The notes below the pieces were generated by a model. The model made no database searches and was not told where the DNA came from. It saw nothing but the letters and a program-made list of their open reading frames with translations. The position numbers were made by a program, and so were the translations under genes. From assembly GCA_913056125.1 (NCBI GenBank), contig CAJXNC010000002.1, positions 124,001 through 188,000 on the forward strand: a stretch of DNA of 64,000 nt. Reading direction: 5' to 3'. This DNA comes from an uncultured Altererythrobacter sp. Lineage in GTDB: Bacteria; Pseudomonadota; Alphaproteobacteria; Sphingomonadales; Sphingomonadaceae. Every line of letters begins with the position of its first letter. The first letter of the stretch is position 1. Shown one piece after another: positions 1 through 6,763 of this stretch.

Positions 1-117
1 CCCCTCGAACCCTATTCGCCCAACTGGCTGTTCAACCTTGCCGTCGCTTTCGGCCTAGGTCTCCTGATAGCGGCAGGAGCGCTCGTATTCCTTGCCCTGC
101 GCCCGATAAGGAGCTGA
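1..117 (+). CDS. C-terminal end of a membrane protein (partial)
   Basis: Only the last 38 codons are in the window, in frame 1 and ending with TGA at 115-117. They encode a Pro/Asn-containing approach (PNWLFNL) followed by one hydrophobic membrane segment and a short basic tail (LRPIRS). A final helix after a P-x-PN stretch resembles the C-terminus of Wzz/GumC-type polysaccharide chain-length proteins. Too little is present to prove this, and it could be any membrane-anchored protein. Confidence 0.45.
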   Translation, partial: PLEPYSPNWLFNLAVAFGLGLLIAAGALVFLALRPIRS

Positions 118-198
118 CATTGACTGCAGCCATCGCCGTTGTTGGAAGCTGTGGCGACAGGCTGGAATCGGGACCGGGGCGATGATAGCCCTGACCTC

Positions 199-1125
199 AT
201 GAGCGCAGACCATCCAGAACAGCAATATCTCGACCTGATGCGCCGCATCTGGGCGGAGGGGGACCAACGCGTGGACCGGACCGGCGTGGGCACGCGCTCG
301 ATATTCGGCGCCATGCTGCGTTTCGACCTTGGCGGGGACAATATCCCGCTGCTCACCACCAAGCGTGTCTTTTGGAAGGCTGCGGCGCGAGAGATGCTGT
401 GGTTCCTCACCGGCGACACCAATATCCGCCCGCTCGTGCTGCAGGATGTGAAGATCTGGAACGAGTGGCCGCATGCGAAATACGTCTCTGCGACAGGTGA
501 CGAGATCTCGCTGGAAGGCTTTGTCGCGCGCATCGCTGCGGACGAGGCCTTTGCGAAGCAATGGGGCGATCTTGGCCCGGTCTATGGCAAGCAATGGGTC
601 AATTGGGACACTTACGTCTATGGGCCGGACGGCAAGTACACCAAGGGGCCGGGCATCAACCAGGTCGCGCAGGTGGTCGAGAGCCTGACCAACAATCCGG
701 GCAGCCGCCGTCACATCATCGAAGGGTGGAACGTTGCCGAGCTCGACCGCATGGCGCTGCCGCCCTGCCACAAGACCTACCAGTTCCACGTCGCCGGCAA
801 CCGACTCAATTGTCTGCTCTACCAGCGCAGCTGCGACGTCGCGCTGGGCCTGCCCTTCAACCTGTTCGGCGCGAGCATGCTGACCCGGATGATGGCGCAG
901 CAGGTCGGGCTTGAGCCAGGCGAACTGGTCTGGACCGGTGGCGATACACATCTCTACCTCAACCACGAACATTTGGTGGAGGAACAGCTTTCGCGGGAAC
1001 CGGAAGGCGCGCCAAAACTTGCAATCAAGAGGAGGCCACCCTCGATCTTCGAATATGCGATCGAGGACTTCGAGGTCTATGATTACGCGCCGCAGGGCGT
1101 GATCCGGGCTCCTGTCGCCGTCTGA
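199..1125 (+). CDS. thyA: Thymidylate synthase
   Basis: Converts dUMP and methylene-tetrahydrofolate to dTMP and dihydrofolate in the cytoplasm. The folate/dUMP pocket sequence RVDRTGVGTRS lies near the N-terminus, the catalytic Cys190 is in the LPPCH motif, and the family pattern LYQRSCDVALGLPFN follows. At 308 residues it is longer than the 264-residue E. coli enzyme because of an insert at about residues 95-145, as in the Lactobacillus-type enzymes. The ATG at 199 is preferred over 139 because MSADHPEQQYLDLM aligns with the family start; no strong ribosome site supports either. The bkd operon follows on the same strand but has its own promoter. Confidence 0.95.
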   Translation: MSADHPEQQYLDLMRRIWAEGDQRVDRTGVGTRSIFGAMLRFDLGGDNIPLLTTKRVFWKAAAREMLWFLTGDTNIRPLVLQDVKIWNEWPHAKYVSATGDEISLEGFVARIAADEAFAKQWGDLGPVYGKQWVNWDTYVYGPDGKYTKGPGINQVAQVVESLTNNPGSRRHIIEGWNVAELDRMALPPCHKTYQFHVAGNRLNCLLYQRSCDVALGLPFNLFGASMLTRMMAQQVGLEPGELVWTGGDTHLYLNHEHLVEEQLSREPEGAPKLAIKRRPPSIFEYAIEDFEVYDYAPQGVIRAPVAV

Positions 1126-1154
1126 TTGACGGTTGCCAGTGAAACTAATATGAT
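1126..1154 (+). promoter_or_regulatory. Sigma-70 promoter of the bkd operon
   Basis: A -35 element TTGACG (1126-1131) and a -10 element TATGAT (1149-1154) are separated by exactly 17 bases. They sit directly behind the thyA stop codon and 35 bases before the bkdA1 start. A GGAGAAGGA ribosome site precedes the ATG at 1190. Confidence 0.7.
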
Positions 1155-1189
1155 TACGCCAAATTAGAACATCCTTTCGGGAGAAGGAT

Positions 1190-2476
1190 ATGGCACAAGG
1201 AAGCGACCAGGCAGGTGCGAACCGTCCGCGCCTCTCGCTTCACGTGCCCGAACCGCGCTTCCGGCCCGGCGACGATGCCGATTTCTCCCATCTCGAAATT
1301 CCCGAAGCAGGCGCGCAGACACGGCCCGACGAGGCTTGCGGGGCCGGGGAGACCTGGCCGCTCTGCACGGACCTCATCCGGGTGTTGGGAGATGATAACC
1401 AGGCGCACGGGGCCTGGGATCCGCGCCTGAACCCTGACCAGCTGCGCGAGATGCTGCGCGACATGGCGCTGGTGCGCGCCTTCGATGCGCGCATGTACCG
1501 CGCCCAGCGGCAGGGCAAGACCAGCTTCTACCTCAAATGCACTGGTGAGGAGGCGACCTCGATTGCAGCCACGCATGCGGTGGATTTCGAGGACATGATC
1601 TTCCCCTCCTACCGCCAGCAGGGCTGCCTGATCGCGCGCGACTACCCGCTGGTGGAGATGGTCAACCAGATCTACTCGAACCGGGCGGACAAGCTGAAAG
1701 GACGGCAATTGCCGATCCTCTATTCGGCCAAATCGGTCAATTTCTTCTCTATCTCGGGCAATCTCGCAACGCAGCTTCCGCAGGCGACCGGCTTCGCCAT
1801 GGCCAGCGCGATCAAGCACGATAGCAAGATCGCCATCGGCTGGGTGGGCGAGGGCTCGACCGCGGAAGGCGACTTCCATTCCGCGCTGACCTTTGCCGCA
1901 GTCTACAACGCGCCCGTCATCATCAACGTGGTCAACAACCAATGGGCCATTTCGAGCTTCTCGGGCTTTGCCGGGGCCGAACGCACGACCTTCGCCGCCC
2001 GCGCCATCGGCTATGGCATTGCGGGCCTGCGCGTCGACGGGAACGATGCGCTGGCGGTCTATGCCGCGCAACGCTGGGCTGCGGATAGGGCGCGTTCGAA
2101 CAAGGGCCCGACGCTGATAGAGTTCTTCACCTATCGCGCAGAGGGCCATTCGACCTCTGACGATCCTTCGGCCTATCGCTCGGCCGACGAGGCGCAGGAA
2201 TGGCCGCTGGGAGGGCCGATCTCGCGTCTGCGCGACCATCTTGTCGCCATTGGCGAATGGTCGCTGGAACAGCATGAGGAGATGGACCGCGAAGTAGCCG
2301 AAGAGGTGCGCGCGGCAACCAAGGAAGCGGAAAAGAACGGCATTCTCGGCCATGGTCTGCACCACCCCTTCCACACCATGTTCGAGGACGTGTTCGAGGA
2401 TCTTCCCTGGCATCTCGAGGAGCAGAGCAAGCAGGCGATCCGCGAACGCCAGATCAAGTGGCCGGACGACAAATGA
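1190..2476 (+). CDS. bkdA1: Branched-chain 2-oxoacid dehydrogenase E1 alpha subunit
   Basis: Thiamine-diphosphate-dependent decarboxylase subunit that starts oxidation of the 2-oxoacids of Leu, Ile and Val. The TPP motif starts at G220-E-G and closes with the Asn pair in NVVNN about 30 residues later. The phosphorylation-loop type sequence TYRAEGHSTSDDPSAYR follows. The N-terminal extension of about 75 residues and the FYLKCTGEEA motif point to the branched-chain rather than the pyruvate enzyme. At 428 residues it matches bacterial BkdA1. The stop overlaps the next start (ATGA), indicating translational coupling. Confidence 0.93.
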   Translation: MAQGSDQAGANRPRLSLHVPEPRFRPGDDADFSHLEIPEAGAQTRPDEACGAGETWPLCTDLIRVLGDDNQAHGAWDPRLNPDQLREMLRDMALVRAFDARMYRAQRQGKTSFYLKCTGEEATSIAATHAVDFEDMIFPSYRQQGCLIARDYPLVEMVNQIYSNRADKLKGRQLPILYSAKSVNFFSISGNLATQLPQATGFAMASAIKHDSKIAIGWVGEGSTAEGDFHSALTFAAVYNAPVIINVVNNQWAISSFSGFAGAERTTFAARAIGYGIAGLRVDGNDALAVYAAQRWAADRARSNKGPTLIEFFTYRAEGHSTSDDPSAYRSADEAQEWPLGGPISRLRDHLVAIGEWSLEQHEEMDREVAEEVRAATKEAEKNGILGHGLHHPFHTMFEDVFEDLPWHLEEQSKQAIRERQIKWPDDK

Positions 2477-3528
2477 CGCAGGACGATCCGATCAGCCTGG
2501 CCGATGCGCCCGCCACGTCGATGTCGATGATCGAGGCGATCAACGACGCGCTCGATGTCATGCTTACCCGCGATCCCGATGTAATCCTGCTGGGCGAGGA
2601 TATCGGCTATTTCGGTGGCGTATTTCGCTGCACTGCAGGTCTGCAGGAAAAGCACGGCAAGACGCGCGTCTTCGATACGCCGATCAGCGAATGCGGCATT
2701 ATCGGCGTCGCGGTGGGGATGGGCGCCTATGGCCTCAGGCCGGTACCCGAAATCCAGTTCGCAGATTATATCTATCCCGGTCTCGACCAGCTGGTCAGCG
2801 AGGCGGCGCGGTTGCGCTACCGCTCTGCGGCGGAGCTCATTGCACCGATGACCGTGCGCTCGCCCTTTGGTGGCGGCATTTTCGGTGGGCAGACGCATAG
2901 CCAGAGCCCGGAAAGCTTCTTCACCCATGTCTCAGGTTTGAAGACGGTGGTGCCGAGCACGCCGCACGATGCCAAGGGCCTGCTCATCGCCGCGATCGAG
3001 GATAACGACCCGGTGATCTTTTTCGAGCCCAAGCGCATTTATAATGGCCCGTTCGACGGCTATTACGACCGCCCGGCCAAGAGCTGGAAGGATCATCCGG
3101 ACGCTGCTGTGCCGGAAGGATATTATTCGATTCCCCTGGGCAGTGCGCGCACTGTGCGCGAGGGCAATGCGCTGACCATTCTCGCCTATGGAACCATGGT
3201 CCATGTGGCCGAGGGTGTGTGCCGGGAGAAGGGCGTCGATGCCGAGATCCTCGACCTGCGCACGCTCGTCCCGCTCGACATAGAGGCTGTGGAAAAGTCT
3301 GTGGAAAAGACGGGGAAATGCCTCGTCGTGCACGAGGCGACGCGAACATCCGGCTTTGGCGCGGAATTGTCTGCCCTCGTGACCGAACGCTGCTTCTACC
3401 ATCTCGAAGCGCCGGTGGAGCGCGTGACCGGTTTCGATACGCCCTATCCGCACAGCCTTGAATGGGCTTACTTCCCCGGTCCCGTCCGCATTGGCGAGGC
3501 TATCGACCGTCTGCTGGAGGCATCGTGA
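2473..3528 (+). CDS. bkdA2: Branched-chain 2-oxoacid dehydrogenase E1 beta subunit
   Basis: Partner of E1 alpha in the alpha2beta2 decarboxylase. It has the transketolase-like pyrimidine-binding half with GEDIGYFGG near the N-terminus, the TPP-contacting stretch FDTPISECGIIG, and a C-terminal transketolase domain with DLRTLVPLD and HEATRTSGFGAE. The ATG at 2473 overlaps the bkdA1 stop by four bases; an in-frame ATG 15 bases upstream is less likely. The last base pair run overlaps the bkdB GTG start, so E1 alpha, E1 beta and E2 form one tightly coupled operon. Confidence 0.94.
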   Translation: MTQDDPISLADAPATSMSMIEAINDALDVMLTRDPDVILLGEDIGYFGGVFRCTAGLQEKHGKTRVFDTPISECGIIGVAVGMGAYGLRPVPEIQFADYIYPGLDQLVSEAARLRYRSAAELIAPMTVRSPFGGGIFGGQTHSQSPESFFTHVSGLKTVVPSTPHDAKGLLIAAIEDNDPVIFFEPKRIYNGPFDGYYDRPAKSWKDHPDAAVPEGYYSIPLGSARTVREGNALTILAYGTMVHVAEGVCREKGVDAEILDLRTLVPLDIEAVEKSVEKTGKCLVVHEATRTSGFGAELSALVTERCFYHLEAPVERVTGFDTPYPHSLEWAYFPGPVRIGEAIDRLLEAS

Positions 3529-4805
3529 GCACATTCACCTTCCACCTGCCCGATATTGGCGAAGGCATTGCCGAGGCCGAGATTGTCGCCTGGCATGTGA
3601 AAGTCGGCGATGTGGTCGAGGAGGACGGACGCCTTGCAGACCTGATGACCGACAAGGCCACGGTCGAGATGGAAAGCCCCGTTGCAGGCAAGGTGCTGCA
3701 GGTCGGCGGCGAAGTTGGCGAGGTGATCGCCATCGGCTCGCCTTTGGTCGTGCTCGAAGTCGAGGGCGAAGTTCCCGAGGACGTTCTCGAGCAGCATGAA
3801 GCGATCGCGGAGCCGGTGAAGGATAAGGCAGAGCCCGTGTCCGCACTTCCATCTCCACCGCCTCCACCAGAGCCGGAACCAGCGTCACCACCACCTCCAC
3901 CGACGCCGCCCAGGTCGGCAACTGGGTCTTCAGCCAAGGTCCTTGCATCGCCGGTAGTGCGTGCACGCGCCAAGGAACTCGGGATCGATCTGGCAGCCGT
4001 CCGTCCGGCACAGGGTGATCGGATTCGCCATGCCGATCTTGATGCTTTCATTGCTTACGGCTCAAGTGGAGGTTTCGCCCCGGTAGGCTCCTCGCGCGGA
4101 GACGAGCAGGTCAAAGTCGTCGGACTCAGGCGCCGGATCGCCGAGAACATGGCCGCCTCCAAGCGGCACATCCCGCATTTCACCTATGTCGAGGAGTGCG
4201 ACGTTACCGAGCTGGAGAAGATTCGTGCCGACCTGAACGAGGGCAAGGGAGACAAACCCAAGCTCACGCTCCTGCCCCTGCTGATCTGCGCTATCTGCCG
4301 CACAATGCCGCAATTCCCGATGATCAATGCCCGCTATGACGACGAGGCGGGCGTGGTGACGCGTTACGGCTCGGTGCATCTTGGCATTGCAACCATGACC
4401 GATGCGGGACTGATGGTGCCGGTCATTCGCGATGCGCAGAATTTCAATCTGTGGCAACTTGCCGCAGAGATCCTGCGCCTTTCCGAATCTGCGCGTGAAG
4501 GAAAGGCGAAGTCCGAGGAGCTTTCAGGCTCGACTTTCACCATTACCTCGCTCGGCCCCCTGGGCGGGATCGCCTCGACCCCGGTCATCAACCGTCCCGA
4601 AGTGGCGATCATCGCGCCCAATCGCATCGTAGAGCGGCCTGCCTTCGTGCCCGACGGGATGGGCGGCGAGAGGATCGAGAAACGCAAGCTGATGAACCTA
4701 TCGATCAGCTGCGATCACCGCGTGGTCGACGGCTACGATGCGGCCGCCTTCGTTCAGGCGGTCAAGACACTGTTGGAGGCTCCTGCCCGGATTCTCGCCG
4801 GTTGA
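3525..4805 (+). CDS. bkdB: Branched-chain 2-oxoacid dehydrogenase E2 (dihydrolipoyl acyltransferase)
   Basis: Core acyltransferase of the complex. It carries one N-terminal lipoyl domain with the lipoylated lysine K44 in the TDKATVE motif. A Pro/Glu-rich linker (about residues 105-140) follows, then a peripheral subunit-binding domain (SPVVRARAKELGIDL), then the catalytic domain with His398 and Asp402 in HRVVDG. The start is GTG at 3525, overlapping the bkdA2 stop; the longer frame from 3462 would run inside bkdA2. Length is 426 residues. No E3 (lipoamide dehydrogenase) gene follows, so E3 must come from elsewhere. Confidence 0.94.
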   Translation: MSTFTFHLPDIGEGIAEAEIVAWHVKVGDVVEEDGRLADLMTDKATVEMESPVAGKVLQVGGEVGEVIAIGSPLVVLEVEGEVPEDVLEQHEAIAEPVKDKAEPVSALPSPPPPPEPEPASPPPPPTPPRSATGSSAKVLASPVVRARAKELGIDLAAVRPAQGDRIRHADLDAFIAYGSSGGFAPVGSSRGDEQVKVVGLRRRIAENMAASKRHIPHFTYVEECDVTELEKIRADLNEGKGDKPKLTLLPLLICAICRTMPQFPMINARYDDEAGVVTRYGSVHLGIATMTDAGLMVPVIRDAQNFNLWQLAAEILRLSESAREGKAKSEELSGSTFTITSLGPLGGIASTPVINRPEVAIIAPNRIVERPAFVPDGMGGERIEKRKLMNLSISCDHRVVDGYDAAAFVQAVKTLLEAPARILAG

Positions 4806-4861
4806 TGAGCCGCCTGCAAAGCAGGAAATTCGACCTTTTGAAAAAGCCTGTGTCAGGCCAG

Positions 4862-4890
4862 TTGACAGCCTGTGATGCCTGCCGTAGAGG
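4862..4890 (+). promoter_or_regulatory. Probable promoter of tRNA-Asp
   Basis: A perfect TTGACA (4862-4867) is followed after 17 bases by TAGAGG (4885-4890), about 34 bases before the mature tRNA 5' end. The same layout is seen before the tRNA-Leu and tRNA-Glu genes in this window. Confidence 0.5.
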
Positions 4891-4923
4891 CGCGCTTCCC
4901 AAGAGGCGCTACCGCCGAAATGC

Positions 4924-5000
4924 GCGGGTGTAGCTCAGTTGGTTAGAGTATCGGCCTGTCACGCCGAGGGTCGCGGGTTCGAGTCCCGTCACTCGCGCCA
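4924..5000 (+). tRNA. tRNA-Asp (anticodon GUC)
   Basis: A 77-base cloverleaf. The acceptor arms GCGGGTG (4924-4930) and CACTCGC (4990-4996) pair with one G-U. The D arm is TAGCTCAGTTGGTTAGA, the anticodon loop is CTGTCAC giving GUC, and the T arm is GGGTTCGAGTCCC. Discriminator G and an encoded CCA end at 5000. Confidence 0.97.
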
Positions 5001-5015
5001 CTTGGGACATTTTCC

Positions 5016-5237
5016 CTATTTTCTGATGCGCCAGCGGCCGGTCTCCATCCAGATGACCAGCCTGTAGGCGGGGAATATCCAGACGATACCCAGCACGAGG
5101 TAGACCACGGTCTGCAGCAGGACGTGCAGCTGCCCGATCCAGTCGGCCAGCCAGGCCACGAACAGCGCATAGAGCGCCAGCCCGGCAAGCATGCCCAGCA
5201 CGCCAAGCGGGATTCGCAATGTGGGTTCGGTGCGCAT
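5016..5237 (-). CDS. Small inner-membrane protein, DUF2842 type
   Basis: A 73-residue protein with two hydrophobic segments (about residues 9-30 and 40-62) separated by an amphipathic GQLHVLLQ turn. The C-terminal RLVIWMETGRWR is typical of the DUF2842 family of alphaproteobacteria. Function is unknown. It starts 11 bases behind fau on the same strand, so the two are probably co-transcribed. Confidence 0.75.
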   Translation of the reverse strand: MRTEPTLRIPLGVLGMLAGLALYALFVAWLADWIGQLHVLLQTVVYLVLGIVWIFPAYRLVIWMETGRWRIRK

Positions 5238-5248
5238 CAGAACGGCCC

Positions 5249-5836
5249 CTAAAATGGCCCAAGTATTCGCGTGGGCGTGATGATCGCCGTCAGAGGCATG
5301 TCGTGCTCCTCGACGGGCAGGTCATCCACCTGCTGTTCGTCCCAGGCCATGCCGATGGCGATCGTATCGGGATGCGCAGCCAGCCAGCGATCGTAGAAAC
5401 CGCCGCCCTGTCCGAGCCTGTCGCCATTTTCGGTGAAGCCGACCAGGGGCATGAAGAGCACGTCCGGCACCATTTCGGGAAGGTCGCCCGAAGGCTGTCG
5501 CAGGCCCAGCGGCCCGGCGACCAGATCGCTTTCCTCGTATGGATCGGTGTGCTCGTGAAAGCGCATCGGCTCCTTGATCTTGGTGATGCGGGGCAGGGCG
5601 ACCGTATGGCCGTTCTCGTAGAAGAACTTGGTGAAGCCGAACGCCGGCGCTTCGCCCGGATCGGCGCGATAAAGGCCGATCACCGCATCTTCGGGGACCA
5701 TCTCGAGCACCGGGCGCGGCGGGCGGTTGAAGACCAGCGCGCTCACTTCCTTGGGCAGCGATGCCGCATGTTCGCGGCGCATGGCGCGCAATTGCTTGCG
5801 CAGTTCGGCTTTTCGGGCGGCAATATCCTCGGTCAT
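5249..5836 (-). CDS. fau: 5-formyltetrahydrofolate cyclo-ligase
   Basis: ATP-dependent enzyme returning 5-formyl-THF to 5,10-methenyl-THF. The signature loop GQGGGFYDRW (about residues 140-149) is the ATP/Mg site, with Gln where most members have Tyr or Arg. The N-terminal basic helix RKAELRKQLRAMRREH and the FMPLVGF strand also fit. Length is 195 residues. It lies just downstream of the presumed 6S RNA and upstream of the DUF2842 gene, the classic zapA - 6S - fau arrangement. Confidence 0.92.
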   Translation of the reverse strand: MTEDIAARKAELRKQLRAMRREHAASLPKEVSALVFNRPPRPVLEMVPEDAVIGLYRADPGEAPAFGFTKFFYENGHTVALPRITKIKEPMRFHEHTDPYEESDLVAGPLGLRQPSGDLPEMVPDVLFMPLVGFTENGDRLGQGGGFYDRWLAAHPDTIAIGMAWDEQQVDDLPVEEHDMPLTAIITPTRILGPF

Positions 5837-5846
5837 GCGCGCTCCT

Positions 5847-6025
5847 TAGCCCGGAGAATGGAGTGGCGGAACCACCATGGGTCGTTACCGGGGAAATCCT
5901 CTGACGCCTCAACGTCAGGTGGGCGCCGTATATCCAGAGCACCGGGACGAACCCGCAACCCCAGTAGGGACAGCTCCCTAGGAATGCTTATAGCCTCAGG
6001 GATATTCTGTCGGCTCGTGCCGGGC
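5847..6025 (-). ncRNA. ssrS: Probable 6S RNA
   Basis: About 180 bases without an open frame lie between zapA and fau on the minus strand, where 6S RNA is known to sit in many proteobacteria. The ends can close: GCCCGG at the 5' side (6025-6020) pairs with CCGGGC at the 3' side (5852-5847). Inside, GGGT-CGT pairs with ACG-ACCC, and a 6-bp apical hairpin CTGACG-loop-CGTCAG is present. Exact ends are guesses; the call rests on position and overall rod-like pairing. Confidence 0.6.
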
Positions 6026-6043
6026 AGTCCCGCCAAACTCTAT

Positions 6044-6367
6044 TTAGGAAGTCGAGCCGGTACCCTCAAGCCGTCCGGCGAGGCTTTCGAGCCTTGCGGC
6101 GAGATTTTCCAGCGGTGTGGCGATGTCGGGTAGGGCGGCTTGTGATGGGGACGGTGCCGCATTCCCCGACTGCGCTTCGTGCAATTCGTCTGCCATCAGC
6201 AATGCCGCATATAGAAGCATGTGCGGTTCGGACTGGCCAGTCATGCCCGGCGTCGCAGAAACCTTGCGGTCGATTGTCTCGCCAAGCCTGGTGATATGAC
6301 CTTCTTCGCCTTCCGCACATCCAATGCGATAGGTCCGGCCGCCGATCGAGAGGGTGACATTGCTCAC
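6044..6367 (-). CDS. zapA: Cell division protein ZapA
   Basis: FtsZ-ring associated protein that cross-links FtsZ filaments at mid-cell. The N-terminal MSNVTLSIGGRTYRIGCAEGEE beta hairpin is the family signature, followed by the HITRLGETIDRKV helix. A Pro/Ser-rich linker and a C-terminal leucine-heptad coiled coil (about residues 84-104) follow. Length is 107 residues, near the family norm. The start is GTG at 6367, overlapping the stop of the preceding small coiled-coil gene by four bases. Confidence 0.9.
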   Translation of the reverse strand: MSNVTLSIGGRTYRIGCAEGEEGHITRLGETIDRKVSATPGMTGQSEPHMLLYAALLMADELHEAQSGNAAPSPSQAALPDIATPLENLAARLESLAGRLEGTGSTS

Positions 6368-6555
6368 GCCTCAAGCGTCCCGATCAGTCCGTCGAGTTCG
6401 GCAAGCGCAGCCCATGCTTCGCGTTTAAGATTTTCGTGCCGCCGGGCAAGGTCGCTGTCCTGGGGAGAGGGCGCAGGAGTGTTCGCGGCGGTTTCGATCC
6501 GTGCTGCCGCCGCTTCGATCCGGGCAATCGCCCTTTCGATGCGTTCCTTCTCCAT
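6364..6555 (-). CDS. Small coiled-coil protein upstream of zapA
   Basis: A 63-residue Ala/Glu-rich protein that is almost entirely helical, with heptad-like spacing in ERIERAIARIEAAAARIETAAN and in the C-terminal AALAELDGLIGTLE. It has no signal peptide. It overlaps zapA (GTGA) and is probably coupled to it. The pairing of a short coiled-coil protein with ZapA suggests a divisome role such as a ZapB-like partner, but this is inference from position and composition only. Confidence 0.7.
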   Translation of the reverse strand: MEKERIERAIARIEAAAARIETAANTPAPSPQDSDLARRHENLKREAWAALAELDGLIGTLEA

Positions 6556-6673
6556 TTGCTGTCATTTATCCGAAACATTCAATCACGGCAAAACCTTGGG
6601 TTCCATAGCTGTGAATAAGCCTAGCTCCCCAAGCTGGCCTTTTCTCGCGCAAATCCGGCCTGTGCTTGACGCG

Positions 6674-6691
6674 TGGGGGAAGGCTCCCCCA
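6674..6691 (+). promoter_or_regulatory. Hairpin abutting the ribosome site of the tkt leader ORF
   Basis: Arms TGGGGGA (6674-6680) and TCCCCCA (6685-6691) form a 7-bp stem with the loop AGGC. Its last base is the first base of the AAGGAG ribosome site at 6691-6696. No T-run follows, so it does not look like a terminator; control of translation initiation is possible. Confidence 0.45.
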
Positions 6692-6703
6692 AGGAGCGCT
6701 GCA

Positions 6704-6763
6704 ATGCAAAAACAAGCCGAATCATATTGCGGCTCGCAGGCCGCGGCGGAGGGAATTGAATGA
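6704..6763 (+). CDS. Putative 19-residue leader peptide coupled to tkt
   Basis: ATG at 6704 opens a 19-codon frame (begins MQKQAESYC, ends AAAEGIE) whose TGA overlaps the tkt start as ATGA. An AAGGAG ribosome site lies 7 bases upstream, better than any directly in front of tkt itself. No homology is recognised. It may serve to couple translation of tkt or to sense ribosome progress. Confidence 0.4.
   Translation: MQKQAESYCGSQAAAEGIE

Noticed and set aside
6666-6671. TTGACG as a -35 element of a tkt promoter
   Set aside because: No -10-like hexamer lies 16-18 bases further; the position is taken by the hairpin.
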